NCBI GenBank assembly: GCA_938016265.1 | Contig: CALLWB010000086.1 | Coordinates: forward strand, 1-64,000 | Reading direction: 5' to 3' | Origin: an uncultured Saprospiraceae bacterium | GTDB lineage: Bacteria > Bacteroidota > Bacteroidia > Chitinophagales > Saprospiraceae | DNA length: 64,000 nt | Shown: piece by piece, positions 11,201 through 20,200 of the stretch | Layout: the number at the start of each line of letters is the position of its first letter | How positions within the stretch are numbered: the first letter of the stretch is position 1 | The notes under the pieces: generated by a model | Databases searched by the model: none | Seen by the model: the letters and a program-made list of their open reading frames with translations, nothing else | What the model was told of the DNA's origin: nothing | Made by a program: the position numbers and the translations under genes

Positions 11201-14195
11201 GATTGTATAGTTCTATCCAATCTCCTGGATCATTTGATAAGATAGAGTTGTAATTTATTTCATTGATAACGATGGTTGGTAAGCCTCCAGCACATAGATT
11301 ATTGTTTGGAGCTCCTGGAGTTCCGCTATGATTGCTAGATGCGCTCCAATTGGAAGGCAGGTTATTATTAGCTCCTGTTGAATTTAGGGATAATGTTGGC
11401 CCAGTACCATTTGGTGTGCCTGGCCAAGGTGATTGAACGCCAAACTCCACCGCATCCACCGCACAACGTTGTGGGCTGAGCAGCTTAACAAATTCTCCAA
11501 GATCACTAAATCCAAATCCTAAATCACCTACGTAATTGGTTACATCAGGATAGATTTTAGTAAAAGAGGTGTCTTTTTCAACCAGAACAAAATATCCATT
11601 CGCTGGAATCGTACTTCCAGCAGGAATGGTAAAGTCGTTGCTGCCATCCTGCAAATGCCAACCAGAAAGATTGACAGAGGAAGAAGTCGGGTTATATATT
11701 TCGACCCAATCACCGCTATTCAACGATCCGATAGAGTTGTAGTGAATTTCATTGATGACCAACCCAGGTGGGTTGCTAGCGCATGGGTTTGAATTTGCTT
11801 GCCCTGGAGTCCCACAATTGGGCAAAGAAGCATGCCAGTTATTGCCTATGGAGTTGTCCAAATTGGAGTTTGTCAATTCGAGAGAAGGGCCTTGTCCATC
11901 AGCTGCTACTGGCCATGGAGCTTTATCTTGGTAGCTTACTTCATCAATGGCGGTTCCTAGTGCGTTTGCCAGAACAATTGTTTCTCCTCCATTGCTTAGT
12001 TTACCGAGGTATTCCCCGAAAGGGGCAAAGGAATATTTTGCTTGAAAAGTGGCTGCATCTCCAGCCAATACGATATAATTGTTAGGTGCTAAATAGGTGC
12101 CCTGCGGAAACTTGAAGGAAATGCCGTCTGAGAAATAAACATCTGTCATATTCAAGTTTACATTTCCGGCATTTTTTATTTCTATGAATTCGTATTCTTC
12201 ATCATCCAGTCCTCCAGTACATCCGTCGCTGGGATGGTAGTTTATTTCATTGATGACCAGTCCACTAAAATCTTGTGGTGCATAAAAAGTAACAGGACAA
12301 GCTGCGCTCCAAACGCTCCCACTTCTTACTCTTGCTTTGATAGTGACAGTACCATTGATTGGGAAAGAGGAAGTATAAAGCTTTGCGGTAGCTGATAACC
12401 CTCCACCAGCTGCTCTAGGATCTGTCCCATCGTCCGTATAGTATATTGATCCGCCACCATTTGGATTAGTGAGTACCAATTGGAAGTTGGCTGGCACTCC
12501 CCCACCGTTTTGGCTAAACTGAACCGCATTTAGATTGGGGAATAAGTTGTTGGCTTTATAAAGGTTGATTAATTGATTTGTTCTGTTTGGGAATACGTTG
12601 TTCATTAAATCATTGTACTCAGGAATGTAATGCCCATAAAGCGTCACTAATTCATAAGGTCCATTGTAGTAATTATCTACATCTCTTCGATAGTCTCCCC
12701 ATCTAGCAGATTCGGGAACCCAAGCATTTACCATACTATTGTGAAGTTCCTGATAAAGGTTTTTCGCATTATTGGACTGCAATACTCCGTCGTTGAAGCA
12801 TTGACACTGCACCCGATCTCCAAAATCAACAAGAAACTCTGGATTAGCCCTTAAATTTTGAAAAATTCTGGTAGGTGCATTATTCGTATTTTTATTGAAG
12901 ACTGATGATTCGTAAGTGTGAAACCCGAATGCGAATTCGGTGTCCCAACTGTAAAACCGCCATCTGCCCTCAGGGGATCTCTTTTTTCCGGCGTACCAGT
13001 TATGAAAATCCCAATCGGTATTCCGTCCATATTGATTGAGAATCATGTAATCAATTAAATTTTCGACATCAACATGTGTTTTCAAGGTATTGTACTTAGC
13101 AGCTGTGCTCAATCCAGAATTTACCAAGGTAAAAAGATTGTTCCAGGCAACCAGATCGCCATCTACTGCTTCCCCACTATTGATAGCATCAAAATCTTCT
13201 TTCACCCCTCCATAGTATTCACTTAAGAAAGGAGCACTTGGTCGTTCTACTGGATTATACAATCCCCAATAAAGTCCGTTGATGTAAAGATGCACGAATC
13301 GACCATGTGGGCTTTCCTGGCCCATTGCCAATTGCACCTGTCTGAAAAATTCGTCTTTTATTTTTTGAGGTCGGTTTCTTCTGGAACCATATTGATCGGT
13401 CATGGTAAAGTGGGCGCCCGCTCTCAATATGTAGGTATCAAACTTATCCGTTGCGTCCGGGCCAAAAAGTGGATATCTAAGTTTAGTATCGCCATAATCG
13501 GCTTTAAACAACAACCGAAAAGAGTGCTTTGGTGAAACTTCTGGTCGGCGGCTAGACCCACCATGAATTCTGATGCCGCAATTTTCTTGGAATTCTTCTA
13601 TTCCTGCCGGATCAATTAATTCAATTGAAGCTGCTCTTTCCCAGTTAATCCCAGAATTTTCGGAATTGACATAAATGCCTGTAGTAGAGTTAAACAAATC
13701 ATCAGGATCCATGACCAAGGACATTGATGGCAGGCTAGTTAAAGCGGAAGCAATCATAGGACCGTAGGTTGGATCGTTTTTTATCTGTGGATCCATGTCG
13801 TAGTCTGCAGCATATCCTGATTGCCAAGAAGTCGGATAACCTGCTGGTGTTCCAAACTGATTGGCGACTTGATTCGGGTAAATATAGGTGTGTGTTGCCA
13901 CTGGGGTTTCTACTGCTCCAGAAAAGGCAACGGCCCGGATCACTGCGGTAGAGCTGATTGAAAAAGGTCCTGTATAAAGAAATCCGTAGGTTGTTGTAGG
14001 GGCTTTCCCGTTTACGGTATATCTGATTGTTGCGTTTTGTAGGGCAGTGGAAAGGGTAACCGCTACTGAAGAGGTATAAAAACCACGTGGGGGATTATAA
14101 TCTACATTGAATGTTGATTGAGCTAGCCCCAAATTGCAGCAAAAGCTGCAATGAAGTAAGATTAATAAATATTTTGTAAAGTACTTTTGAAACAA
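5295..14195 (-). CDS. Giant D: secreted CotH-kinase / lamin-tail / alternating-repeat protein
   Basis: 2966 residues. A signal peptide (1-26) is followed by a chitobiase-C-terminal-like domain (about 35-105) and a CotH kinase domain (about 155-500) with LYINGLYWGLYNPVER (303-318) and W-D-T-E (417-420). Next come a second chitobiase-like domain, three lamin-tail domains opening with VINEI, and a PKD domain. Eleven repeats follow in the order (AB)5A, then a second PKD domain, three PKD/Ig-like repeats of the GGAPTGP...YSW type, one more type A repeat and a C-terminal module of about 235 residues. That module contains FLEGAF and an EF-hand loop (DYSMDGDVSGVD) and ends SSVPK. CotH-family proteins are atypical protein kinases; here it would act outside the cell. 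No T9SS type A or B sorting domain is visible. It is the last of four tandem paralogues, 28 bp after giant C. Confidence 0.92.
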   Translation of the reverse strand: MFQKYFTKYLLILLHCSFCCNLGLAQSTFNVDYNPPRGFYTSSVAVTLSTALQNATIRYTVNGKAPTTTYGFLYTGPFSISSTAVIRAVAFSGAVETPVATHTYIYPNQVANQFGTPAGYPTSWQSGYAADYDMDPQIKNDPTYGPMIASALTSLPSMSLVMDPDDLFNSTTGIYVNSENSGINWERAASIELIDPAGIEEFQENCGIRIHGGSSRRPEVSPKHSFRLLFKADYGDTKLRYPLFGPDATDKFDTYILRAGAHFTMTDQYGSRRNRPQKIKDEFFRQVQLAMGQESPHGRFVHLYINGLYWGLYNPVERPSAPFLSEYYGGVKEDFDAINSGEAVDGDLVAWNNLFTLVNSGLSTAAKYNTLKTHVDVENLIDYMILNQYGRNTDWDFHNWYAGKKRSPEGRWRFYSWDTEFAFGFHTYESSVFNKNTNNAPTRIFQNLRANPEFLVDFGDRVQCQCFNDGVLQSNNAKNLYQELHNSMVNAWVPESARWGDYRRDVDNYYNGPYELVTLYGHYIPEYNDLMNNVFPNRTNQLINLYKANNLFPNLNAVQFSQNGGGVPANFQLVLTNPNGGGSIYYTDDGTDPRAAGGGLSATAKLYTSSFPINGTVTIKARVRSGSVWSAACPVTFYAPQDFSGLVINEINYHPSDGCTGGLDDEEYEFIEIKNAGNVNLNMTDVYFSDGISFKFPQGTYLAPNNYIVLAGDAATFQAKYSFAPFGEYLGKLSNGGETIVLANALGTAIDEVSYQDKAPWPVAADGQGPSLELTNSNLDNSIGNNWHASLPNCGTPGQANSNPCASNPPGLVINEIHYNSIGSLNSGDWVEIYNPTSSSVNLSGWHLQDGSNDFTIPAGSTIPANGYFVLVEKDTSFTKIYPDVTNYVGDLGFGFSDLGEFVKLLSPQRCAVDAVEFGVQSPWPGTPNGTGPTLSLNSTGANNNLPSNWSASSNHSGTPGAPNNNLCAGGLPTIVINEINYNSILSNDPGDWIELYNPAASSIDLSNWEFHDGKNIFTIPAGTVLSAGGYMILTENASQFSGIFPNVGNVVGDWGFNLTSLGERVAIYNDNRCLIDAMIYDEQSPWPTLPNGNGTTLSLTSPGLNNSVPGSWDASSEINAPFGTPGRANEECPAIQIISPSPVCLNQSGSFSASENLLGASYSWSLSGGAIENGAGSSINASWSTTGVKTVTLTVSYFECTYSIIKNITVVSCNNSPVANNDSRTVQEDGLTNGNVTTNDSDPDGDNITVNTTPISSPSNGSLSLSGNGAYTYLPNSDFYGTDNFVYEICDDGIPMACDQATVNITVNPVNDAPVVNNNSVSVQEDFYITILVLNNDSDIDGNLVPGSVTINNPPPTSQGGVSVNASGHITFFPASNFNGVVNPFQYTVCDDGTPLPAECGTATVNITVTPINDAPTATNDSFSTNEDTQLSGTILNNDADPENNPLTVNTSPISPPDYGTLTMQSNGNFTYSPNTNFNGSDDFVYEVCDNGNPALCDQATVNITINAVNDAPVLSDDNVSTPEDIAITIPILNNDNDVDGNLNISGLTLNNLPPLSQGVATANTNGTITFTPASNFGGVVNPFTYTICDTGTPLPAICETATIYIIVTSTNDPPQAINDTNVTSEDNPAAGNTLTNDIDLDGDNLSLNTAPITAPANGTIVLNTNGSYTYTPNSNFNGLDNFVYEVCDDGSPVLCDQATVTIQIDAVNDPPILQPDNVSTDEDQSLLIQVLSNDNDIDGSIDVATLTISNPPPSSQGTVNVNANGTLTFVPSMDFYGNVNQFSYTICDNGTPLPAACSSEMVTIFVNSVNDAPVAALDTMTIMEDNIASGNLLDNDVDLDNNNLATTVITMPGNGNLLLQPSGIFTYTPDVNYNGLDSFTYEVCDDGTPSLCDQALVFIDVLPVNDAPVLLDDNPSTNEDTPVTISILTNDNDPDANLNISTLTLNGNPPANQGTVQLNANGTIIFTPAANFNGNVDPFSYTICDDGFPLPAACSQAIVRISVVPVNDPPIAYDDTNLTLEDTPITGNLLTNDADPIDGNNLEATITSIVPPDFGVVIIAANGSYTYTPDLDFNGSDDFKYQVCDDGVPALCDEAIVSILVSPVNDAPAITTDNITTPEETTILINPILNDSDVDGNLLINSLNLLNNIPAAQGAITLNQDGTLTFAPATDFYGSADPLQYEICDDGAPTPGLCATGTININVTNVNDAPVAENDLLTTQEDQPLSGNLLGNDYDIENDALTLTSTPMVSPANGVVSLSSNGTFVYTPTTDFYGMDSFTYEVCDDGNPVLCDEATVIVTISSCPDASIVLPGSLCAGGPLFFQAVDQGPGAIYEWNFGAGATPSVTNGQAVLVQYSSAGNKDVQLTITQNGCVSEENTSISLINGGFFPQAGSDATICPGGSVQIGGAPTGPVGASYSWTPTTGLNTSSASNPVAYPDSTTTYTVEVSFGTCIFSDQVTITVLTDAVPFADAGTDVTNCGGGIQIGGSPSGIVGSSYSWAPTFGLSDPSSPNPIANHIATQTYTLTVSRNGCSKTDQVVVERFFPPNIDAGSNQTICFNPLQQGVILGGFNNLPGPDYQWSPVEGLTNPTEGNTFANPSETTMYYLSGSTDGCATIDSVLVTVDVCNDPPVALLDVDSTIINENISGNVLSNDYDPNGDQINMNLVPIGVPVHGVVFFYANGDFDYSPNFGYVGTDYVNYEICDDGIPQFCTQGVLQIEITEPRCIDVDLGVFLEGAFEKSAEEMHTSLNTIRGVLPGQTPINPFVTPTPAGQPYNISPWFYAGTEGLDFTSADYSSDIVDWVLVSFRTTPFKSSEVLSTAGLVKSDGKVVFPDSCFMSPSVGGPFYIVIEHRNHVGVMSDQLVEIVEYGLTYDFRVRESYKNSTTYGQKQIIPGVFCMIAGDGDQASDFPSYDITGEDKIVFTKENGKFDLYLPADYSMDGDVSGVDKILWTENNGIHSSVPK
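7281..10553 (-). repeat. Alternating cadherin-like repeat array of giant D, (AB)5A
   Basis: Eleven repeats average 99 residues. Type A units carry NDSDPDGDN-like turns, YTPN and Cys-x7-Cys (for example CDDGIPMAC). Type B units carry NNDNDIDGN-like turns, PPxxQG, FTPA and Cys-x9-Cys (for example CDDGTPLPAEC). Units are joined by short VND linkers. The order is strictly A-B-A-B, beginning and ending with A. Confidence 0.9.
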
Positions 14196-14223
14196 ATTAC
14201 GTTACTTTTATTTTAAGTTGGAA

Positions 14224-17200
14224 CTATTTGGGGATTGCAGAAAACACTCCGTTATTCTCAGCAAAAATGACTTTATCTTGTCCGTTTATATCTCCGTCTA
14301 AATTCATATCTGCTCGATTGTACACATCATAAAATCCACTTTCCCTTGTCCACAAAATTTTATCCTTGCCATTAATATCAAAACTCACATTATCACTTTC
14401 CTGATCACAGTCACCTATAATCATTCCATACATCCCAGGTAAAAGCTGTTTTTGGCCCGCTCCTCCAATAGCATAAGAATCCTGATTTCTAAAATCATAG
14501 GATAGTTCACCATTAATAATATGGACTTTTTCTTTACTTAGTACGGGTAAATGATTGCGGTGTTCCAGTAAGATGTACATGGAATCCTTTTCCTGAAAGT
14601 TTCTAAAGCAGGTATCTACCAAATTTATAGACCCATCTTGATAAACTAAGGCTGCAGTTTTGAAAAAAGTAGTCTCTGAGCCAAGCTCTTCTCTAAAAGA
14701 TAAAAGCATCCAATCTACGGCTTCAACAGGATAGGGATTATTTGAAAAATAGTCGCCTTCCGGACCAAAATAATTCCAAGGATCAATGCTATAAGGTTGG
14801 CCAACTGGAGTAGGCTGTACTAATGGATTGGAAGGTTGTTGTCCTGGCAATAAACCCCGAACATTATTTAAGGTAGTAGTCATTTGAGTTGAACTCATTA
14901 CAAATGGGCCTTCCAACCAAACATTTATATCCACTCCTACACAAGCAGGTTGCTCAATCCAGATACCCATTACGCTATTCGAGCATAAACTAGGTATTCC
15001 GTCATCACAAACCTGATAGACAAAGTTGTCATAGCCTACATAGTCTGCATTTGGTACATATTCGATATCCCCGTTCGGGAATAAAGTCAGTGTCCCATTC
15101 TGGACGTTAGCAATTGGATTAGTCATTAGTGTTAAGTTATCTCCATCGGGATCCATATCATTATTTAATACATTCCCATAAAGAATTTCATTGATTTCTA
15201 TAGTGTCAATATCCGGCATTGTGACAGGATATTCATTACAGACATTTACATAGACGGTAACTTCGTCCATAGAGATGCATCCATCTTTGCTCGCAGACAA
15301 GATATATGTTGTAGTTATATTAGGATTTGCATATGTATTACCGCCTGTTGGATGACTCAATCCTGTGGTAGGCGACCATTGATACTGTGAAATTGGAAGA
15401 TTGTTTGGCCCTCCCAATATTACCCCCTGGCTATTTGGATCAAGGCAAATTGTCTGGTCTTGTCCTGCATCAACTGAAGGAGCAAATTTGCGAATAACCT
15501 CCACTTGATCTGTAACGGAGCACCCTTCTTTACTTACGGTCAATGTATATACTGTAGTTACCGGAGCATTGCTAATTGGATTAGGACTGGAAGGATCATC
15601 TAAACTAATCGCCGGAGACCAGGAATAATTTGCGTCAGATGGGCCACTTGGATTCCCACCAAGCTGCACCCCCTCTCCGCAATTCTGTTTATCTAGACCT
15701 GCATCTGCAAACAAAGAACTTTGGTCCTGAACTTCGACAAGCACCTCATCCGTAATTACACAATTCCCTAGAGTTACAGTAACCGTGTAGGTGGTAGTTA
15801 TTGTTGGGAATGCCACCGGATTTGAAGCGGTAGGGTTATTCAATCCTGCAACGGGAGACCATGCAATGGTTGCTCCTGAAGGTGCAGTAGGCACACCTCC
15901 AAGTTGCTCTGCATCACCAAAACAAAGGCTTGCATCAGCTCCTGCATCTGCAAACGCAGCTTGTCCAACCGTGACACTTCCGGTAGTAGTTCGCTGGCAT
16001 CCATTTCTATTTACTGTAAGGGTTACTGTCTTCAGACCAGAGGTTAGGTAAATCACTGTTTCTGTTCTATTTGTAGAAAACTGCGGAGAGGCTCCGGCTC
16101 CAAATGACCAGCTATAAGTGGCCTGTCCGCCTTGGTCCACGGCTTCAAACAATCCAGAAGAAGTGGCGCAAATGGAGTTGGGAGGTAAAATGATTGCCTC
16201 AGGACAAGATTCAATTAGAATGGTGACAATAGCGTTAGTACAAATTACTGGAGAACCGTTGTCGCAAACCTCATATTCAAAACTATCTGTTCCACTAAAA
16301 CCAGTTGTAGGCGTATAGCTAAAATATCCAGACACCAACATGATTACATTCCCATTGGCAGGTGGTATTGAGGGAGTTGTATTAACGGTCAGTGTATTGC
16401 CGTCTATATCGCTGTCATTTTGGATAACATCACCTGATATGGCATTGTCTTCGACGGTTGAAACGGTGTCTGGCAGTGCGATTGGAGCATCGTTGACGGA
16501 AGTTACATTGATGTGAATAGTTCCATTGCTACAGGCTGCAGGTGCTGGAAATCCATTATCACAAATTTCATAATTAATTACGGATACTGATCCGAAGAAG
16601 TTTAATGTCGGAACGAAGGTTATGGTCTTGTCAGGATTAACAATCAAACTACCCTCTGATGCTATTGGATTGTTCAATATGGTCAATTGAGTAGGATCAA
16701 TTTGACCATCAACATCGACGTCATTTCCTAGTATATCAATATTTATGGGTTGTTCTTCAAGTGTATTTTGGTAGTCTGGGTTGGCTACTGGTGGATCATT
16801 AACAGGATCTACACCTATTAATACCGTAGTTTGATCGCACAAAGACGGAATGTCATCATCACATACCTCATAGATAAAACTATCATTCCCATAATAATTT
16901 GTTGAAGAAGTATAGCTGAAATCCCCGTTAGCAGACAAGGTTGCAACCCCATTCATTGGGTTATTGATCAAACTCGTATTTGCTATTAAATTATCCCCAT
17001 CCAAGTCGGTGTCATTCGCCAACAAATTGCCTGTTAAAGGTTGGTCCTCTAGTGTTGTAAACAAATCGGATTGTGCGGAAGGAGGGTCATTTTGGGGTTG
17101 TACAGTCAAGTTTACATTTGCGGTTGCACACTTTGCTGGTAAAGGAGTACCATCATCACAAATTTGGTATTGAAAAGTTGCAATATTCCCATGAAAGTTA

Positions 17201-20200
17201 GTGGCTGGTGTGAATGTCAAATTTCCATTGGCATTGTTTGTTACAACGCCTTGGCTGGAAGGTGGAAGATTGCTCAACACAATGGAACTTGCCACCAGAT
17301 TCCCATCTATATCATTATCATTAACAATTATTGAAAAAACAAGTGGTTGATCCTCCAGAACATTAAAATTATCATCTGCTAAAACCGGTTCATCATTTAA
17401 TGGATTGATCGTTAAAGTGACGGTTGCCTGGGCACAAAGGGAAGGGGTGCCGTTATCGCAAACCTCATAAATAAAATCATCCATACCATTATAGTCCCCA
17501 TTCGGAGTATAAGTAAACGAACCATTTGCATTTAACACCACTACGCCAAACTCTGCATCAACAATTGGCGTCGTTGTTATGGTTAAATTATTCCCATCAG
17601 GATCTGTATCATTAGTAACTACATTTCCAGATACACTAGCATCTTCATTTAATGTAAAGTTTTCAGGCGCAGCTACCGGCGCATCATTTGTAGAGCTAAC
17701 AACCAGATTTATGAAAGCCGTCCCACATTTTGGTGGAGCTGGGGTACCCGTATCACAAATTTCATATTGAAAAGCAGTGACAATTCCATTGAAATTAGTA
17801 GCTGGTGTAAAAGTCAAGTTAGCACCACTCAAGGAAACCATCCCTTGACTAGAAGGAGGAGTGGTCAATAAATTGATGCTTGCAATATTTAGATTTCCAT
17901 CTATATCGTTGTCATTTGCAATTAGATTGATGGAAACCGGGGTGTCCTCCTGAGTACTTGCATTGTCATCAGTTATAGTCGGAGCATCATTTACCGGATT
18001 GACAGTAAACGAAACCGTTGCCTGATCACAAAGAACAGGAGTTCCATCATCACAAACCTCATAGACAAATAAGTCAGTCCCTGCATAATTAGCAGCAGGT
18101 GTATAGGTAAAATTACCATTCCCCAACAAGGAGACCATTCCATTCGAAGGGCCAGAAACAGGTGATGAATTGACAGTAAGATTCCCGCCCTCGATATCCG
18201 AATCATTGGTTAGTGTGTTATCGGATATCTGCCCGTCTTCTTGTAAAGTGAATGCCTCATCCATAGCAACCGGAGCATCATTGACACTTCCTACAGTTAT
18301 CAAAATCGAAGCGGTGGCACACTTTGCCGGCGTTGGCGTACCAGTATCACATATTTCATATTGAAAGGTAGTAACTGTTCCACTAAAATTGGAGGCCGGG
18401 GAGAATGTTAGCATTCCATTACTAACTGATGCCACTCCCTGGTTAGAAGGGGGCAGGTTCATCAAACTGATTGAATTCAAATTTAAGTTGCCGTCTATAT
18501 CATTGTCATTGTTAACTAGTGAAAAAGTAACTGGGGTGTCTTCCTGAGTACTTGCATTATCGTTGGCGGCTGTTGGTGTATCGTTTACTGGATTGACGGT
18601 TATGTTTGCTGTTGCTGTTCTGCAGATTTGAGGTATTCCATCATCGCAGACACGGTAGTTAAAACTATCATTCCCATAAAAATTTAGCATCGGGTTGTAG
18701 GTAAAACTTCCATTTGCATTAAGAGTAAGGGTTCCGTTTGTGGGTGCGACAACTGGCAAGGTGTTGACGGTCAATTGATCGCCGTCAGGGTCAGAATCGT
18801 TAGTCAAAACATTTCCCGTAAAGGTATTGTCTTCTTGCACGTTATAATTGTCATTGTTTGCGTTTGGAGCATTGTTACAATTTTCGACGGTTATCGCATT
18901 GACTTTGGAAGTGGAGCATTCAAAGTAAGTAACTTCTAATTCTGCATTAAAATTGGAAGCCGTATTCCATACTGTTGTAGCAGAAAGCCCACTAGCAGTG
19001 CTTGGTGTACCGCCTGGAAACGTCCATTGATAAGTAGCTCCAGCCTGAGGGTCACTGACCAAAAATGTTGCATTTACGTTGATACAAATTTGAGCGGGCA
19101 CGGTAAAATTGGCCTCTGGACACGGGGTATTTTCCCTGCCTGGTGTGCCCAAATTTTCTGGAGAGTCTTCCCAGCTTCCTGCCAATTCGTTATTCAGACT
19201 TGGATCAATCAGCGAAAGTGCGGGCCCTAGGCTATCCGGTGCAGTAGGCCACGGTGCAACATCATTATATTCTACGCGATCCACCAAACAATTGGTAGGG
19301 CTTAACAATCGGATCATTTCGCCGCTATTATTCAAACCAAACCCAAAACTTCCTTTGCTATTGCTAATCAATGGATGAATAGCATCAAATAAAAGGCTGT
19401 TTTGAACGAGCACTAAATACCCATTTCCTGGAATATTGGTGCCTGAAGGAATGGTAAAGCTATTCGATCCATCCTGAAAAAACCAACCCGCTAAATTCAC
19501 AGCATTGTTGGTGGGGTTATAAATTTCTATCCAGTCGCCAGCATCATTAGATACTGGAGAATGGTAGTTGATTTCATTGATAACTAATGCTGGAGGGTTG
19601 GTATTGCAGGGGGTTGAATTCTCTGCATTTGGTGTACCGCAGTCATTTTGTGAGGACTGCCAACTGCTTGCTAAAGAATTGTCTAAACTTGCAGCAATTA
19701 ACTCCAAAGATGGCCCTTCTCCATCAGGAAAAAGTGGCCATGGGGCATTATCATTATAAATCACTTCCTCTACAAGATTCTCCAAGGGGTCATACAATTC
19801 GATACCTTCCCCTCCGTTATTTAGCTTGCCAGTATATTCGCCAAAAGGTGCGAAACCATATTTTGTTTGAAATGCCGTAGCGTTGTGAGCAAGCACAATA
19901 AAGCCATTTCCTGCGATCGAAGTGCCCTCTTCAAATTTATAAGAGATGCCATTCTTCAGTTCTACGTGGGTAAGATCGATGGCCTGAGTTCCTTTGTTTT
20001 TTATCTCAACAAACTCGTATTCATCGCCATCCAGCCCCATTTGGCAAGCAGATCCGGGATTATAATGAATTTCATTGATCACCAGATCGGAGTAATTCTG
20101 AGGGCCATAAAAGAACTTAGGGCACATCGCACTCCAGGTACTTCCATTTTTGATTCTTGCTTTGACCTGGGTGACGCCATTTATGGAAACAGCTCCAGAA